Part shown: one piece after another, positions 36,660 to 48,720 of the stretch | Layout: every line of letters begins with the position of its first letter | How positions within the stretch are numbered: the first letter of the stretch is position 1 | Assembly (NCBI GenBank): GCA_032158125.1 | Contig: JASKOT010000004.1 | Span: 62,001-126,000, forward strand | Source of the DNA: Papiliotrema nemorosa | Lineage: Eukaryota > Basidiomycota > Tremellomycetes > Tremellales > Rhynchogastremaceae | Direction of reading: 5' to 3' | Length of the DNA stretch: 64,000 bases | Program-made: the position numbers and the translations under genes | Notes under the pieces: model-generated | Told to the model about the DNA's origin: nothing | The model's input: only the letters and a program-made list of their open reading frames with translations | Databases searched by the model: none

Positions 36660-38263
36660 ATGGCGAGGCCATATCAACAGCCTTCTACGCCTGATCCGCC
36701 ATCAGTCTCCGGTCCGTCTACTACGCGTCGAAAACCGGGTCCTCGATTCTACCTAAACTCGTCTACAGGCGTCTCTCCAGCCCTGGTCCCACGCGATGGA
36801 CGTCACAACCACGCATCCACCACTCACATGTCGATCCCTTCCCTACCCTCCACTCCTAGTCATTCGCGGCATACTTCTCGCGCATCACTAGCAGCACTAC
36901 GGACTGCGTTGCAGACATACCAGATCCCTTCGCCGGACGATTACCCTAATTTCAGTATTCCCTCGACAGACGTGCATCCTTCAATGCCGGGTCTACGCCC
37001 GGACGAAAGAATGGATGCATTAGTGGAGATACATAGAGTGCTGTACAGAGGAAAAGAAGATCATGAAGGGGACATTTTGCCCTGGAAAGAACAAGGACCC
37101 GAAGTCAAGCGCGTCGTGGAAAGGTGGTTCGAGACTGATTGTTGTAGGTTACTTGGGCATCGGCACACACTGATCCCGACAGCATACGACCACCCTTTGG
37201 TCAGACTATCTTCCCGACAAGCGGTGTTGACGCACTTTGTGCTGTTACATCTGTTATCTACGGCTTATCTACCATCCATCACCCCTGCCAACATCATTTT
37301 CCACGTAAGAAATATCACGTCTCAACTGCGGTCTCGTTTGCTTGGATCCGATGAAAGAGAGAGGGATGTACGTGATGTAGAAGAAGGTACAATGATGAGA
37401 AAGGGAAAGACGAAGCTGCTAGAAGAAGAATGGATGTGCGCAAGCGATGAAAAGAAACCGCTGGAGCAGGATGTGCAGATTGATAAGGATTCCGGAAGGT
37501 GGTTCAGAATCTGGGACGTCTCGGCAGATTGCAAAGAGATAGGGAACATGGAGTGTTATGGTGAGATCTCTCGAGAAGGGTGACTTCCAAGCTGATGATA
37601 GATGGGTATCATCTTGCCATGATCGAGCAGTACGTCAAATATGACCGGGCATGGTAGCTGACAAGCAGTGTCATATCGCTCACTCTGTTTCCTTCAATCT
37701 TGCGCAGACGTCTCGACCCAGACGTCTTATTGCAGTCGTCAGCCTCGAGCGACTCGATCCATTCACTCGATCTTATCGCTCCAAAGACTTTTACAGGTCG
37801 TGTCGCGGCTGCCATCGCCGACGAATTCGACTATCTACTTCGATGGGATCTACCCGTCTCAACAACTGTTCACTTTAATGAAGTCGGCAAAGCTACCCAT
37901 GTACGAGACTCCATCGACCTCCTCGATCTCGTGGAAACGTTCGTGCCATTCGCCAAACGTCTTGGATGGTTGACACGCCGTGTCACTGGCCTGGTCTCAT
38001 CTACCATGGGATCGGTCGCGTTGGCATTGATACCCGGACCCTCGGTGCAAGTCGGGGATGCTATCAAAGTAGCTGCGGATGGTAAACGGCTTCGATCGCC
38101 GATTGGCCTAGGCTTGGAATTGTCTGATACGCTACCTCGTCGAGCTAGTCACCCAAGTTGTCCTGGAAGTCGGACCAGACAGGCGCCCTTACAAGAAGTG
38201 GTGAATACGCTGGGATTAGAGGGTATGCCCAGCGCGCCAGATTATCACTCTGCATACGAGTGA
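36660..38263 (+). CDS. Hypothetical conserved-looking protein, 494 residues
   Basis: Exons 36660-37560, 37602-37629 and 37708-38263 are all in frame. The middle exon is only 28 nt and reads DGYHLAMIEQ across its borders. After a Pro/Ser-rich N-terminus there is a helical region (HRVLYRGKEDHEGDILPWKEQGPEVKRVVERWF is split here as HRVLYRGKEDHEG and VKRVVERWFETDCC). A second helical block is RQAVLTHFVLLHLLSTAYLP. The C-terminal part (FTGRVAAAIADEFDYLL, VETFVPFAKRLGWLTRRV) ends DYHSAYE. I do not recognise a family or catalytic motif. Confidence 0.7.
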
Positions 38264-38515
38264 AGGATCGGTGACTGACATCTGTTCTGTTTGTACTGTA
38301 TCATATCTCTGTATGGTCTTCTTCATCCATACTTGTCGCCTGTGGACGTATATATATTGTATGCGCTGTCGTTGTAGCTAGCTGCCCCGAGATGTATCAG
38401 TTGTAATAGCAGGTAGGAGACGATATTTGATTCCGCTCCCACTTCGTCGCGTCACGCACCCACTCTTATGGCTCACTGTACTATAGACTGATCCATCCTT
38501 AACGCTCATTCCACC

Positions 38516-39484
38516 ATGGTACGCAGCAGCAGTAAGATAGGGTGCAGGCTGACGTGACAGGCCAACTTATCACTGTATACCGTGACAGCGCTGCTGATCC
38601 TCGATACGGACGGAAACAGGGTCCTGGCGAAATACTATACCCCTCCACATCAGACAACACCCGGTACAGGACTCGTTGCCGATCTGGGGGCAGGTCCAGG
38701 TGGACCAGGCATGGGAGGATTGGCTACATTGAAGGAGCAGAAGGCCTTCGAGAAGAGTGTCTGGGAAAAAGTCAGGAGAGGGGGAGGTGAGTTGATTCAC
38801 AAACACAACTTCCCACCACCTCCAATTCCTCCAATTCGGACTAGCTTGGAGGCGGTTCAGGCGTGGATTACACTTTATCACCACCCTTCGATCGTTCTTC
38901 CTCTTGGATGAACGGCTGAGTTTTTTACTGTATCGTTTATGAGCCTGCAACTCGCCCCTCCCCCCGATACTCTTCTATCTCCAATATACCAGAGAAGGAT
39001 AGCTAACAACCAGGCGAGATTCACCCTTTACCACCCCATGTGATCCTCACCAAAACGTCCATCGACCTCACGTTCATCCTCGTTGGATCTCTAGCGACAT
39101 CCAACGAAATCATGTTACATCAAACGCTCACTGCGTTCCATGATGCTGTTTCTCTTTTGCTCAGGGGCCAGATTGAAAAACGAAACGTGTTGGAAGGATT
39201 AGATATGGTTCTCCTCGCTGCTGATGAGACTATCGATGATGGGTGAGAAGTCTCATGTTCTCCTTGTGGAATTGCTGACACGCAGAATCATCCTCGAAAC
39301 GGACGCTGCGGCCATTGCGGGCAGGGTATCAAGGCCCAAGGCGGATACTACCGACATTGTCATCAACGAACAAACCCTCCTCAACGCTTGTGAGTCAACC
39401 TTGACCCCGTCCATTCTGTCTCCATGCTGACATGCAGACTCTACATTCAAGGAAAAGGCATTGCAACGAATCGGACAACTCTAG
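38516..39484 (+). CDS. RET3: Coatomer subunit zeta
   Basis: Five exons: 38516-38518 (the ATG alone), 38561-38786, 39014-39242, 39286-39389 and 39438-39484, giving 202 residues. After the first intron the protein reads [26 protein letters not shown], the longin-like start of zeta-COP. Later segments are [56 protein letters not shown] and the C-terminal [11 protein letters not shown]. Zeta pairs with gamma-COP in the COPI coat for Golgi-to-ER and intra-Golgi traffic (known). Intron 2 is unusually long for this window (227 nt). It converges with dehydrogenase A, 90 bp between stops. Confidence 0.96.
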
Positions 39485-39574
39485 ATGTGCTTTTGATCCA
39501 TATGCACCTATATACCCTCTAGCTATCTTCCCGTTACAGCAGTTCAGCCTACAAATCCTGGACGTTGCCTGCTT

Positions 39575-40897
39575 TTACGCGAGACTCTTCGAGGTCAAGC
39601 TGGGTTTAGGGTTGTTGACGGGCGTGTTGGGCTTTCCGGTCTTGAGGAACTGAATGATGTTCTGCAGCGTCTCGTCGGCACCAGCGACGAGGACGTCGTC
39701 AGTGTGAGCTGCGACGTGGGGAGTCAAGAACTAGAGATAGCATCAGTCTCTGCTGAGCTGTCTTTGTCAAGAGGAATGGATCGACGCACGACATTCTTGT
39801 TCTCTTTGAGCTTTGGGTGGATCTCGGGTTCGAACTCGAACACGTCTAGGGCTGCTCTCGCGACTGTACTTAGTACCCAGCAACACGAAAAGTCGCGATA
39901 TAGCTCACCTTTTCCGCTCTCTAAAGCGTCGACCAAGTGCTGCTCATTCACTACAGGACCTCGAGCTGGACTTCAGCCTATACCATATCAGGTAATCGGG
40001 AGCAACTCACAAACGTTGACGAACAAGACACCGTCCTTCATCTGCTCAAACGCCTTCTCATCGACTAGATGCCTCGTCTCCTTCGTCAAGGGCGTCAAGA
40101 GCAATACCACGTCTGCCCGCTTATACAGCTCTTCCTTTGACACAAACTCATACTCCACATCCGAAGGTCGTCTATTCGAATAGATGATGTTGAAACCCAA
40201 GGCAGAAGCGGATTCCGCGACTTGTTTGCCTATATTCCCCAAACCTATTATGCCCAATGTGAGCTTTCTCCAGTTGAGCGGTTTGACCGTCGGATCTCGC
40301 CAATGCCCCGCTCGAGCAGCTAAGAATTGAGTGGACAAGCCGCGGGTGATGACGAGGATAAGGGTGAGAGTCGCGTCTGCTGTTCGGATGCCAACTTCCA
40401 AAGGGCAATTTGCAAAGTATGCTCCGCTTGAAGTGAGCTCTACAGCAAGCGACGATCATATTGCAGAAAGGTAAACCTACGTGCTGGTAATCCAGTCCAC
40501 GTCGACTGTATCGTACCCCGCCCCTGGATTTACGTAGAGCTTGGTATGAGGCGCAAGGGGTCCGAGTTGGTCAGGACCAAACTTCCACGGGAAAGGGTCG
40601 GCACTGTACAACGTCTACCGCATCAGTGATGCTCTAGGTGGACTCGATTGGACTCACAGAAACAGCTTCGAATGGTCCGTGATCCTTCACTGCTTTATGT
40701 ATGGCATCTCTCGCTTCGTCTGATGTTTGTAACGGCGGTATATTGTGCACCTCTGCTAGATCGTGCAGCTCCTTCACGACCTTGTCGTCTGCCGAAACTC
40801 GGCCAAGGAGGAGGACTTTGGGTTTTGATTTCGCAGCAATGGCCATATTGCTTGAGGATGATGAGGAGGAGGAAGAAGGAGCAGTCTCGTAGCTCAT
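39575..40897 (-). CDS. D-2-hydroxyacid dehydrogenase (glyoxylate/hydroxypyruvate reductase-like), paralogue A
   Basis: The start was chosen at MSYETAPSSSS; a second Met at NMAIAAKSKPKVLLLG is possible. The order is typical: substrate-domain start KPKVLLLGRVS; PGAGYDTVDVDWITSRG; NCPLEVGIRTADATL; the NAD-binding Rossmann motif TLGIIGLGNIGKQV; then LLLTPLTKETRHLVDEKAF, NV-SRGPVV across an intron (catalytic Arg), ALDVFEFEPE (Glu) and LTPHVAAHT (His). All catalytic residues are present. The family reduces glyoxylate, hydroxypyruvate or other 2-keto acids with NAD(P)H (known); the substrate here is unknown. The poly-Ser N-terminus is shared with paralogue C. Confidence 0.93.
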
Positions 40898-41142
40898 ACG
40901 TAGATCCAGAGTGAGCGTGGGGATCATTGCTGACCAAGCATGCACGATAAGAGCTCGCAATGGTGAACAATGCATGAACACTGGATGGCCGGGCCGAAGC
41001 GGTTACGCTCCCTCAGGAATGGCGTTTTTTCGGCTTTGAGCGATCGGGATCTCACCAGGCCACTCGCACAAGCGATAGGGCTGCATAGACATGGGAACGA
41101 GAGCGCGCTTGCAGATTACAAGCGCTTCGGATTCTGTTAGAT

Positions 41143-42364
41143 CTACTTGTCCGACAATCCAGCTTGACGAAGCGCTTTGAGATTGACGGGAGTGTTGGGC
41201 GTTCCAGTCTCGAGATACGCAATGATATTCTCCAAAATCTCATTGTGCCTCGCTTGGTCGATCCCGTCCGTCGCGCAGATTGAGTGAGGTGACAGAGTCT
41301 ACAATCAGCCTGAGACATCGAAGATGCATGGAAAAGCGTACCACGTTGGGATTCGACAAAAGGGCAGAATGGATATTCGGTTCGTTTTCGAAGACGTCCA
41401 GTGCCGCTCGAAGAACTACGCGTCAGGCCACTCAGCTTTGTACAAGAGACACACCTCTCCCGCTCTGCAGCGCGTCGACGAGGTCTTGTTCCACTATAAT
41501 CGCCCCTCTAGCCACGTTGACAATCACCACACCATTCTTCATCTTTCCAAAACTGTCCTTGTTGATCAATCCCCGAGTGGAGGCTGTCAATGGGCAACAA
41601 ATCACCACCGCATCTGCCTGTCTATACAACTCATCAAGGGAGACATATTTGAAAGAAGAAGTGGTGTCGGGAGATCGGTTATGGTATATGACCTTCATAC
41701 CCAGCATGGAAACCATTTGGGCGACTTGACGACCTATATTGCCTAGACCTAGGATACCGATAGTGCAAAATCGCCAATCGAGCGATCGGATGGGGACTGT
41801 GTTGTATTTGCCAGCTCGACACGCTTCGTCCTGCTGATTAGCATATGATAGCGCTTTCATGGGAGGGCGACACACTCTCGGGGTCAGACCTTTCAGCGCT
41901 GCGAGGAGGAGCACCAAAGCTCCATCTGCAGTGCTTCGACCGACCTCTGTGGGTGTATTGGCGACTATAGCGCCGCTACTGTCAGCGCAACACGGAGCGT
42001 CGCCCACTTTCTGGTCAGGTAAGGTACATCGATAGTCTCAACCCCTGCTCCTGGTCCGACAAACAACTTGCAATGAGGCAAAAGCGGAGCAAGAAGCGAT
42101 TCGTTCCATCCGAAAGGGAACGCTTCGCCGGGCATCAACAGCCCCTCATTGTCAGCCATCGACAAGCGCGGCACTCACAGTAAAAGCAGCGTAGGGACCA
42201 TGAGAGTTGACGATGTTTCGGATGGCTTCTTTGGCCTCGGCATCTCCGAGCGAAGGGAGGGTGTGAACGATGGCTAGATCCGCCAACTTGGCCTTGGTGC
42301 CGGCACTTGCGCTGTTCGTACCCAGCAAGAGGACTTTTGGCTTGTTGCTGCTGGGCTCCGCCAT
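41143..42364 (-). CDS. D-2-hydroxyacid dehydrogenase, paralogue B
   Basis: It starts MAEPSSNKPKVLLLGTNSAS. GPGAGVETIDVPYL, NTPTEVGRSTADGALVLLL, TIGILGLGNIGRQVAQMVSM, VICCPLTASTRGLI and NVARGAIIVEQDLVDALQSG (catalytic Arg) follow. The C-terminal part downstream has ALDVFENEP and the end LKALRQAGLSDK. About six exons are needed. Compared with A, the poly-Ser tract is missing and the NAD-loop sequence differs, so it is not a very recent copy. It lies head-to-tail between paralogues A and C. Confidence 0.93.
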
Positions 42365-42678
42365 GATGGATCAATGTCAGAACTCTGAATGCATGTCCGG
42401 CCTTGTATTTTCCCCGAGGATGGGGCCTTGATCATTCAACCCGGAGTCGAGGCTGAAACACACAACACGACACACACAATGGATGATCATAGCAAGTGTG
42501 GCGGAGTGGGTCGCCCTGTAGAGGAATTGCGCGAGGATCATCCAGCAGACGAGATGTGTACAAGCTACTCCTCAACGCGTTGAAAAAGGTGTGCTCCATG
42601 GGAGCGCAAGCAATGAATCTCCGGGCAGTGCCAGGGGAGACTAGTAGATACATCCGTCGAACACCTGGTATTTCGCTA

Positions 42679-44090
42679 CTACTTGGGCTGGTTCACTGGA
42701 GTTTGCGGAACTCCTTTTTCCAAAAAGCACAAAATGTTATCAATCACTTCAGAGTTCATTCCCCTCCCCATGGAGTCGGGTGCAGGCGCCACATGAGGAG
42801 ACAAAGTCTGCCGTTAGCAGGATCCCGGCGTTTCGATTTCTACTGACCACATTGGGATTCTTCAGCAGCCCAGGATGAACTTCCGGCTCCTTTTCGAACA
42901 CGTCTAGTGCTGCTCGCATAACTTACATGAGCCTACTTCCACCTGACTTGCTTGACGAGACGGTCACTCACTTTTACCAGATTCAAGCGCTTCCACAAGG
43001 TCCGACTCGACCACGACGGGTCCTCTCGCTTTCATCAGCACATTTCTCGCTCGACTCAGATGTGTCACTCACAAACGTTGACGAGTATACTGCCATCCTT
43101 CATCATCCCAAAAGTCCGCTTACACATCAGACCCTCGGTCTCCTTGTTCAAGGGACAAGTCAGAACCACACAATCCGCTTCGCTCAACAGGCCGTCAAAA
43201 CTTCTATACCCATATGGGACGTCCTTCTTGCCCCTACTGGAGTAAATGACGTTCATTCCCAATGCAGAACACATTTGGGCAACTTGAAGACCTATATTTC
43301 CCAAGCCGACGATACCGATGGTGGATTCTCGCCAATGTAGCGAACGCACAGAATGGTCCCTCCATTTCCCACTTCGTACAGAGAGATCCTGCGTGTCAGT
43401 TGAGTATCTCATGAGATATTAATGGCGAGGCCTACTTGAGGTGTGAGACCGCGCATAGCGGCGAGAATCAACATCAATGCCCCATCTGCTGTCCTTGTAC
43501 CGACTGCTAAGGGACTGTTGGCATAGTACGCCCCTCTACGGATCAGCCGTTTAGCTCTCCTACTGGAGGATAATGTGTCCTCACGTCCGGGTGATCCAAT
43601 CAATGTCGACTTTATCGTATCCCGCTCCAGGTCCCACGTACAATCTACATTCAGGCGCCAGAGGTCCTAAGAGCTTCTCGTCCCATCTCATAGGAAACTT
43701 GTCACCCATCACGAAAAGACCCTACGAATCAGCTCTCCTCCTGACCGAGCCGATCTCTTCTCATCACTCTCGCTCAACAGACCACGAAGTGGTGGTCGAT
43801 AAAGATGGAGAACCGAGAGTCCATGTGGATATGGGTGGACTCACCCCGAAAGCCACAAATGGACCGTGACGATCCACCATATCCTTGATGAGAGGAATCG
43901 AATCTTCATAGTTCGCCCCGGGGATACAATGCACCTCGGCCACCTCTCTAATCTTCTTATCTTGGACTTCGGAACCGCATGTCTGGCCTATAAACAGGAC
44001 TCTGGGTTTTGACGAGGAAGAGGAAGAGGAAGGTGTCGAGGTGAGATAGCTCCAGCTGGAAGTGGTGTCGGTCGGTAGAGCAATGGGCAT
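42679..44090 (-). CDS. D-2-hydroxyacid dehydrogenase, paralogue C
   Basis: The ATG at 44090 opens MPIALPTDTTSSWSYL, then a poly-Ser tract and KPRVLFIGQTCGS. Motifs in order: NSPLAVGTRTADGALML, TIGIVGLGNIGLQVAQMCSA, VVLTCPLNKETEGLM, ARGPVVVESDLVEALESGK, LDVFEKEPE, LLTPHVAP and the end KGVPQTPVNQPK. All three catalytic residues are kept. It is transcribed in the same direction as A and B. The upstream 580 bp to the ProRS gene is free of genes and is likely its promoter. Confidence 0.93.
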
Positions 44091-44669
44091 GGTGCACACA
44101 AAGGGGGAGTCAGTCTCGTGTAGAGATATTCAAGGAATCTGGCGGCTATACACAGCGAGAATGATGAAGAATTTGTAGGGTAGGTACAGCTGCGTCTTCT
44201 CTCAGTCGACAGCTCTTTATACAATACGCTGACAGGGCCGGTCTTTGCCAAGGATTGCACCATTATTGGCTACTCTGACCTCGTTTGCTTATCTCACTGG
44301 CATACCTTTCCAGACCTGAATCAGACCAGCACAGAGGAAGAGCGACAGCGAAGTTTTGGAAACTTGAATCAGTGAAAATGACACCTCTCCGGTCGGACCT
44401 TGATTTCGCCCGGAACTTGACTTTTACCGGCGGCAACCGCCCATTGAAGGAATGTAGGCTTGTCATGCTTCTCAGTCTATCCCGTCTCATCCTTGATGCT
44501 AGATCGCCTACGGCCGAGAACAAGTGGGGACCAGAGATACGTGAAATGTGCATGAAGTCACCTATAAGCAAGACTGAACTACCCTCACTATACTACCTTC
44601 AGTCGTGGCCTCAACCGCAGAAATCGACCTAGATGCAGAGAGATATGAAACGACCATTCAGACTTCCGT
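44091..44669. other. Intergenic: promoter of dehydrogenase C and 3' side of ProRS
   Basis: No gene recognised. A plus-strand frame at 44285-44632 has no supporting content. Confidence 0.55.
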
Positions 44670-47307
44670 CTAGTAACCTAGTCGACGTGAGCTTGATCAA
44701 AAGGAAGATGGACTCCAACTCACTTCGACCGAACAAAGCCCAGGACTTGGCTTTGGCACCACAGTTGATACACTTTTGGTTCTCTCCATCCGGGAACTCT
44801 CCCCATCGCTTTTGGTCGTGAGGAATACACAGAGACTTCGCTCCAGCACTTGGAGCTTTGGAATCTTCTGCTTGTCCCTGGTTGGCCCTATACTGTGAGC
44901 ACAGCCACTGTGCGCATGCAGCTAGGAAAGACTCACTCGGCCTTGGACCTCGCCTTGATCTCGTCTTCACATTCTCCTCCTTCACACCAGGGGATGACCA
45001 AGGCGCATTTGGAGTCGAGTGTTGGGACAACCTTGTCCCATGAGTTGATCTTGACCAATCGAGTGTCCTGAACAGTCTTTGCTCGGTCAAACATGGCCGA
45101 TTGGATATCCTGCAGGTACTTTTCGACCGTAGCTCCAATACCGTCCAAGCTAATCGACTCCTTCTTGTTGTCGTATCGTCGAACAGCCAAAGTCGAGTTG
45201 TTGGCAATATCCCTAGGACCCAACTCCAATCGGAGCGGGATACCCCTCATCTCCCAATCGTTGAATTTCCATCCTGGAGTGTAACCTTCCCTCAAATCAG
45301 CCTTGGCTCGGATACCAGCCGCTGCCAAATCCTTCTCGAGCTTGGCGCACGCATCGTAGATCTTGTCGTTCGCACCCTCGGCCTTGCTCAGACCGACGGG
45401 AACGATAACAACTTGGTGCAAAGCGACTCGAGGAGGAAGGACAAGACCTTGATCATCACCGTGGACCATGACCATGACACCGAGTGTTCGAGTCGAAAGA
45501 CCCCAAGAGTTTTGGTAGACGAATGATCGAGGGTCGGCGTCTCCCTTGGCTTTCTTGGCTGGGTCCTCGACGGAGATGTCGAACATTTTGGAGAAGTTTT
45601 GACCCAGGTGATGCGACGTTCCACCCTGAATACCTCGTCCGGTGGTAGGGATGAAACCTTCGACCGTGGTAGTGTAGTCTCCTCCAGCGAATCGCTCGTT
45701 GATAGACTTTACACCGGGAACAACAGGGATGGCGAGGATCTCCTCGTAGATCCTTCGGTACAGATCGAGAATGTCCATAACCTCCTTGTCGGCCTCATCT
45801 TTGGTGAAGAATGCCGAGTGACCCTCTTGCCAGAGGAACTCTCGGGTTCGGAGGAAAGGTTGAGGGTTCTTGAACTCCCATCGAACGACAGAGTTCCATT
45901 GATTCAATCGGAGAGGAAGGTCTCGGTGAGAGTTGATCCACTTTGAGTAGTCTAATCGTTAGTAAACGCCCTTGTGATATCCGAACAACCTACATGGGTA
46001 CATGACAGTCTCGGACGTCGGTCGGATAGCAATGTGTTCCTCGAGTTCTGATTGACCACTGATCGTCAGCTGTCACTGCCCAACATCAGCGCATTATACT
46101 CACGCTCGAGTAACCCATGCGACTTCCGGGGCAAAACCCTCGATGTGGTCCTTCTCCTTCTCCAATCGAGCTTTCGAGACGAACATGGGGAAATAACAAG
46201 GCTGGACACCGAGCTTCTTGATCTCGTCATCGAACCATCCTGTAGAGTCAGCTCCGCCATCTAGGACTCGTGATCGCTCACGTTGAATTGTCTCCCAGAT
46301 AGTGTATGATCCCGGTCGCAGAATGTAGCAACCGGAGATATCGTAGTAGTCCAGCATTTGTCCTTTGACGACGACCTATCTCGTCAGCTGACAGCAGAAT
46401 CTTCCAGCGGCAGCTCACATCGGTGTACCATCCGGCAAAGTCCTCCTCCTTCTTGTATTGGATAGCCATCTCGTACAGATCTTCGTCCTTCTTGACAGTC
46501 TGAGGTTTTGCCTGACCCACGGGACTGAGCATGAGTTCGAACTTACGCCGGGAGAAAGCAACAACTCACGCAGCAGCAGTCTTGTTCTCCTTAGCTGGCG
46601 CGGGGGGCTGAGCGGCTTTCAAGACGGCAAAGTCGACCACCTCAACTCCTCCTTCCTTCTTGACCAAGCTATCGAGGTACTGCTTGATATCCGCTCCCTT
46701 CAAGAGGATGGTCGAGCTAGACTTGCTCAAGTGCACGGCATACTCGGAAGAAGAGTTGGCAAGGACAGAGTCGAGCAGGACGTGTAGAGTTTCGGGGACA
46801 GGGGAAGAGAGGGGAAGGGCAGAAACGTCGTCCTTGGATCCAGCGGAAGGGAGAACCTCTTTGATGAGATCCTCAGAAGCCAATCGGAGGTCTTTAAGCT
46901 TGAGATGGGCACCGATAGCTCCGGAAGGAGTCTCGGTAGACTCCGAGGCAAGGACGAGAACAGGAGTGGGAGTAGCACCCTTGGCAGTCTTGGGCTTGAA
47001 CAAGAGCTACATTGTCAGTCGGATCAGGCGATACAAGGAAACGACCGACAGTCTTGGTCAATGTGATTCCGGACTTGCCAGCCTTGTCAAGCTCTGACCT
47101 CCAATCTTGTACGCCCGAGACGGCTCCATGCTCCAAAACGTCTGGGTGAGAGATGGACAGGGAAGAGAGTCGCGAGATGATTTCGGAGTCTGAAATGGCG
47201 GTCATGTTGAATCGGTTTGTGGTGGATGCGTGACGAGCTGTAGTTGAAATTACGGATCGAAAGGAGAGACTTCTTGCAGAGACTACTAGCAGGGAGCGAT
47301 AGAGCAT
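44670..47307 (-). CDS. Prolyl-tRNA synthetase, probably both mitochondrial and cytosolic
   Basis: The eukaryote-type ProRS core is complete: [81 protein letters not shown] is present (seen as [18 protein letters not shown]), and [18 protein letters not shown]. The anticodon-binding part is [13 protein letters not shown], and the Zn-like end is [18 protein letters not shown]. An N-terminal domain of about 200 residues ([19 protein letters not shown]) resembles the YbaK-type editing domain of fungal ProRS. There are two in-frame starts. ATG 47307 opens an Arg/Ser-rich, acid-free presequence ([20 protein letters not shown]), and ATG 47205 ([13 protein letters not shown]) fits the cytosolic form. 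The last exon is only 8 nt (44677-44670). Confidence 0.96.
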
Positions 47308-47628
47308 ACAAAGGTGTCCAGAAAAGTGAGAAGAGGGAGGTTTAGAAAGGTAGATAGGAGTTGGACGACTCGAAAGTTGAAACACGTCCAGGCGAGGGGA
47401 ACGGGCTGTTCGAGATGATAACCAGTGATAATGGTCGAGAGTAGCAAATAATGCCACGTCACTGGGGAACGCTGCCTGTACCGTAGATCGTCGGGCACCC
47501 GAGTATAAAATGGTCTTGGAAGGGCAGCAATAGGCGGCGGTATCGTGATAGTCCCTTGAGATGCATCGTCAAGGAAGAAAGCCCTTTGTCCTACTACAAA
47601 GCCACCACCCCATCAAGTCTACCACCAC
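47308..47628. other. Intergenic: ProRS promoter and 3' end of the L28e gene
   Basis: No gene seen. The sequence is CT/GA-rich. Confidence 0.55.
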
Positions 47629-48720
47629 TTAATCGAGCTCAATGACGTCCTCCTCCTTCTTCTCGGCAGAAGCGCTCTTTGCAGACTTCTTGTTTCCTCG
47701 GGTCTTGGTAGGGTACTCTTTTCGGGGAGCAGCAGTTCGGGCAGCGACCTTGGAGACGGCGGAAGCTCGGGCGACGGCGGCCTGAGAGTCAGTATCAGGC
47801 ACTCACAAAGTGCGGTCGCGTGTATTGCAGATGAAGAGGATGTTGTGATGCGTTGAAAACTCAATGCTCACCTTTCGGAGGTCGGCTCGGTATCCCTTAC
47901 CGGCGGTCTCGGCAGCGGCAATCTTGTTGGCTCGTCGAGGACCAGTGTTTCGTCGGAGGGAAACGTGAGATCGGGCGGAAGCGACCTGCAGAGTCAGTAC
48001 AGCTCTTCGAACATGCCCTTCGTAGAATTCAGGCCCCTCTCCGCATACAGCCTGCAGCTTCAAGATCTCCGCCTAGACACGCGGTGTCCCCCAAATCCCA
48101 ATGCTGCCTCCACGATTCCGACCTTCTGGTGCCATAATGAGCGAGACTAACCTGGTTGGGCTTGGCATCGGCCTTGATCTTGGTGATGGCGACACCTCCG
48201 TCCTGGTTGGCGTAAATGCTGACGACCTGATTCTATCAGCTCGACGTCTCAACGCGTCGAAGGAGACGACTCACCTTGGAGTTGGCAAGACCGGAGTATT
48301 TGTGCGAGTGGACGTTGAGCAAGTTTCCCTGGGATAGTCAGCGAGCTGTCCTGGTTACATTATAGTCTCCTTCCAAGTCCTCCAACGTATCCCCAATCGG
48401 ATCTCTCTCCATGCGTTGAAGACATAAACGCCTGTCCAGCCGCAAAGCATAACACTCTTCTTTGCCGATTGACTCGCCTACTAAAGATCGCTTTAAGACT
48501 GATCTCTCCATCTTCCTCGTCTCTACCACTATCCATACATCCTCCTGATCTTAAAACGTCGGATTCGCGTTCCCTCCTGTATTCCACATCTCGACATTTC
48601 CTTTCCACCCAAAATATTGCCGCAACTTACCTTCTCAGCGGAGAAGATTGGGCCGTTACCGCCCTTTCGTTGGAACGAGTTCCATTTTCGGATGAGGAGC
48701 CATTGGAGATCGGTGGACAT
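47629..48720 (-). CDS. RPL28: 60S ribosomal protein L28e
   Basis: The start MSTDLQWLLIRKWNSFQRKG is the L28e signature. Exon 1 is 48720-48631 (30 codons), and exon 2 begins at 48328 with GNLLNVHSHKYSGLANSK. VVSIYANQDGGVAITKIKA, VASARSHVSLRRNTGPRRAN, the Ala/Lys-rich KVAARTAAPRKEYPTKTRG and the acidic end EEDVIELD follow. L28e is a large-subunit ribosomal protein present in most eukaryotes but missing from S. cerevisiae (known), so a plain gene name is only a family label. The first intron is long (302 nt), and another of about 160 nt separates KPNQ from VASA. Long introns in a ribosomal protein gene are typical. Confidence 0.95.

Noticed and set aside
48329..48630. C/D or H/ACA snoRNA within the L28e intron
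   Set aside because: I found no RUGAUGA/CUGA pair and no convincing hinge-ACA arrangement by eye.
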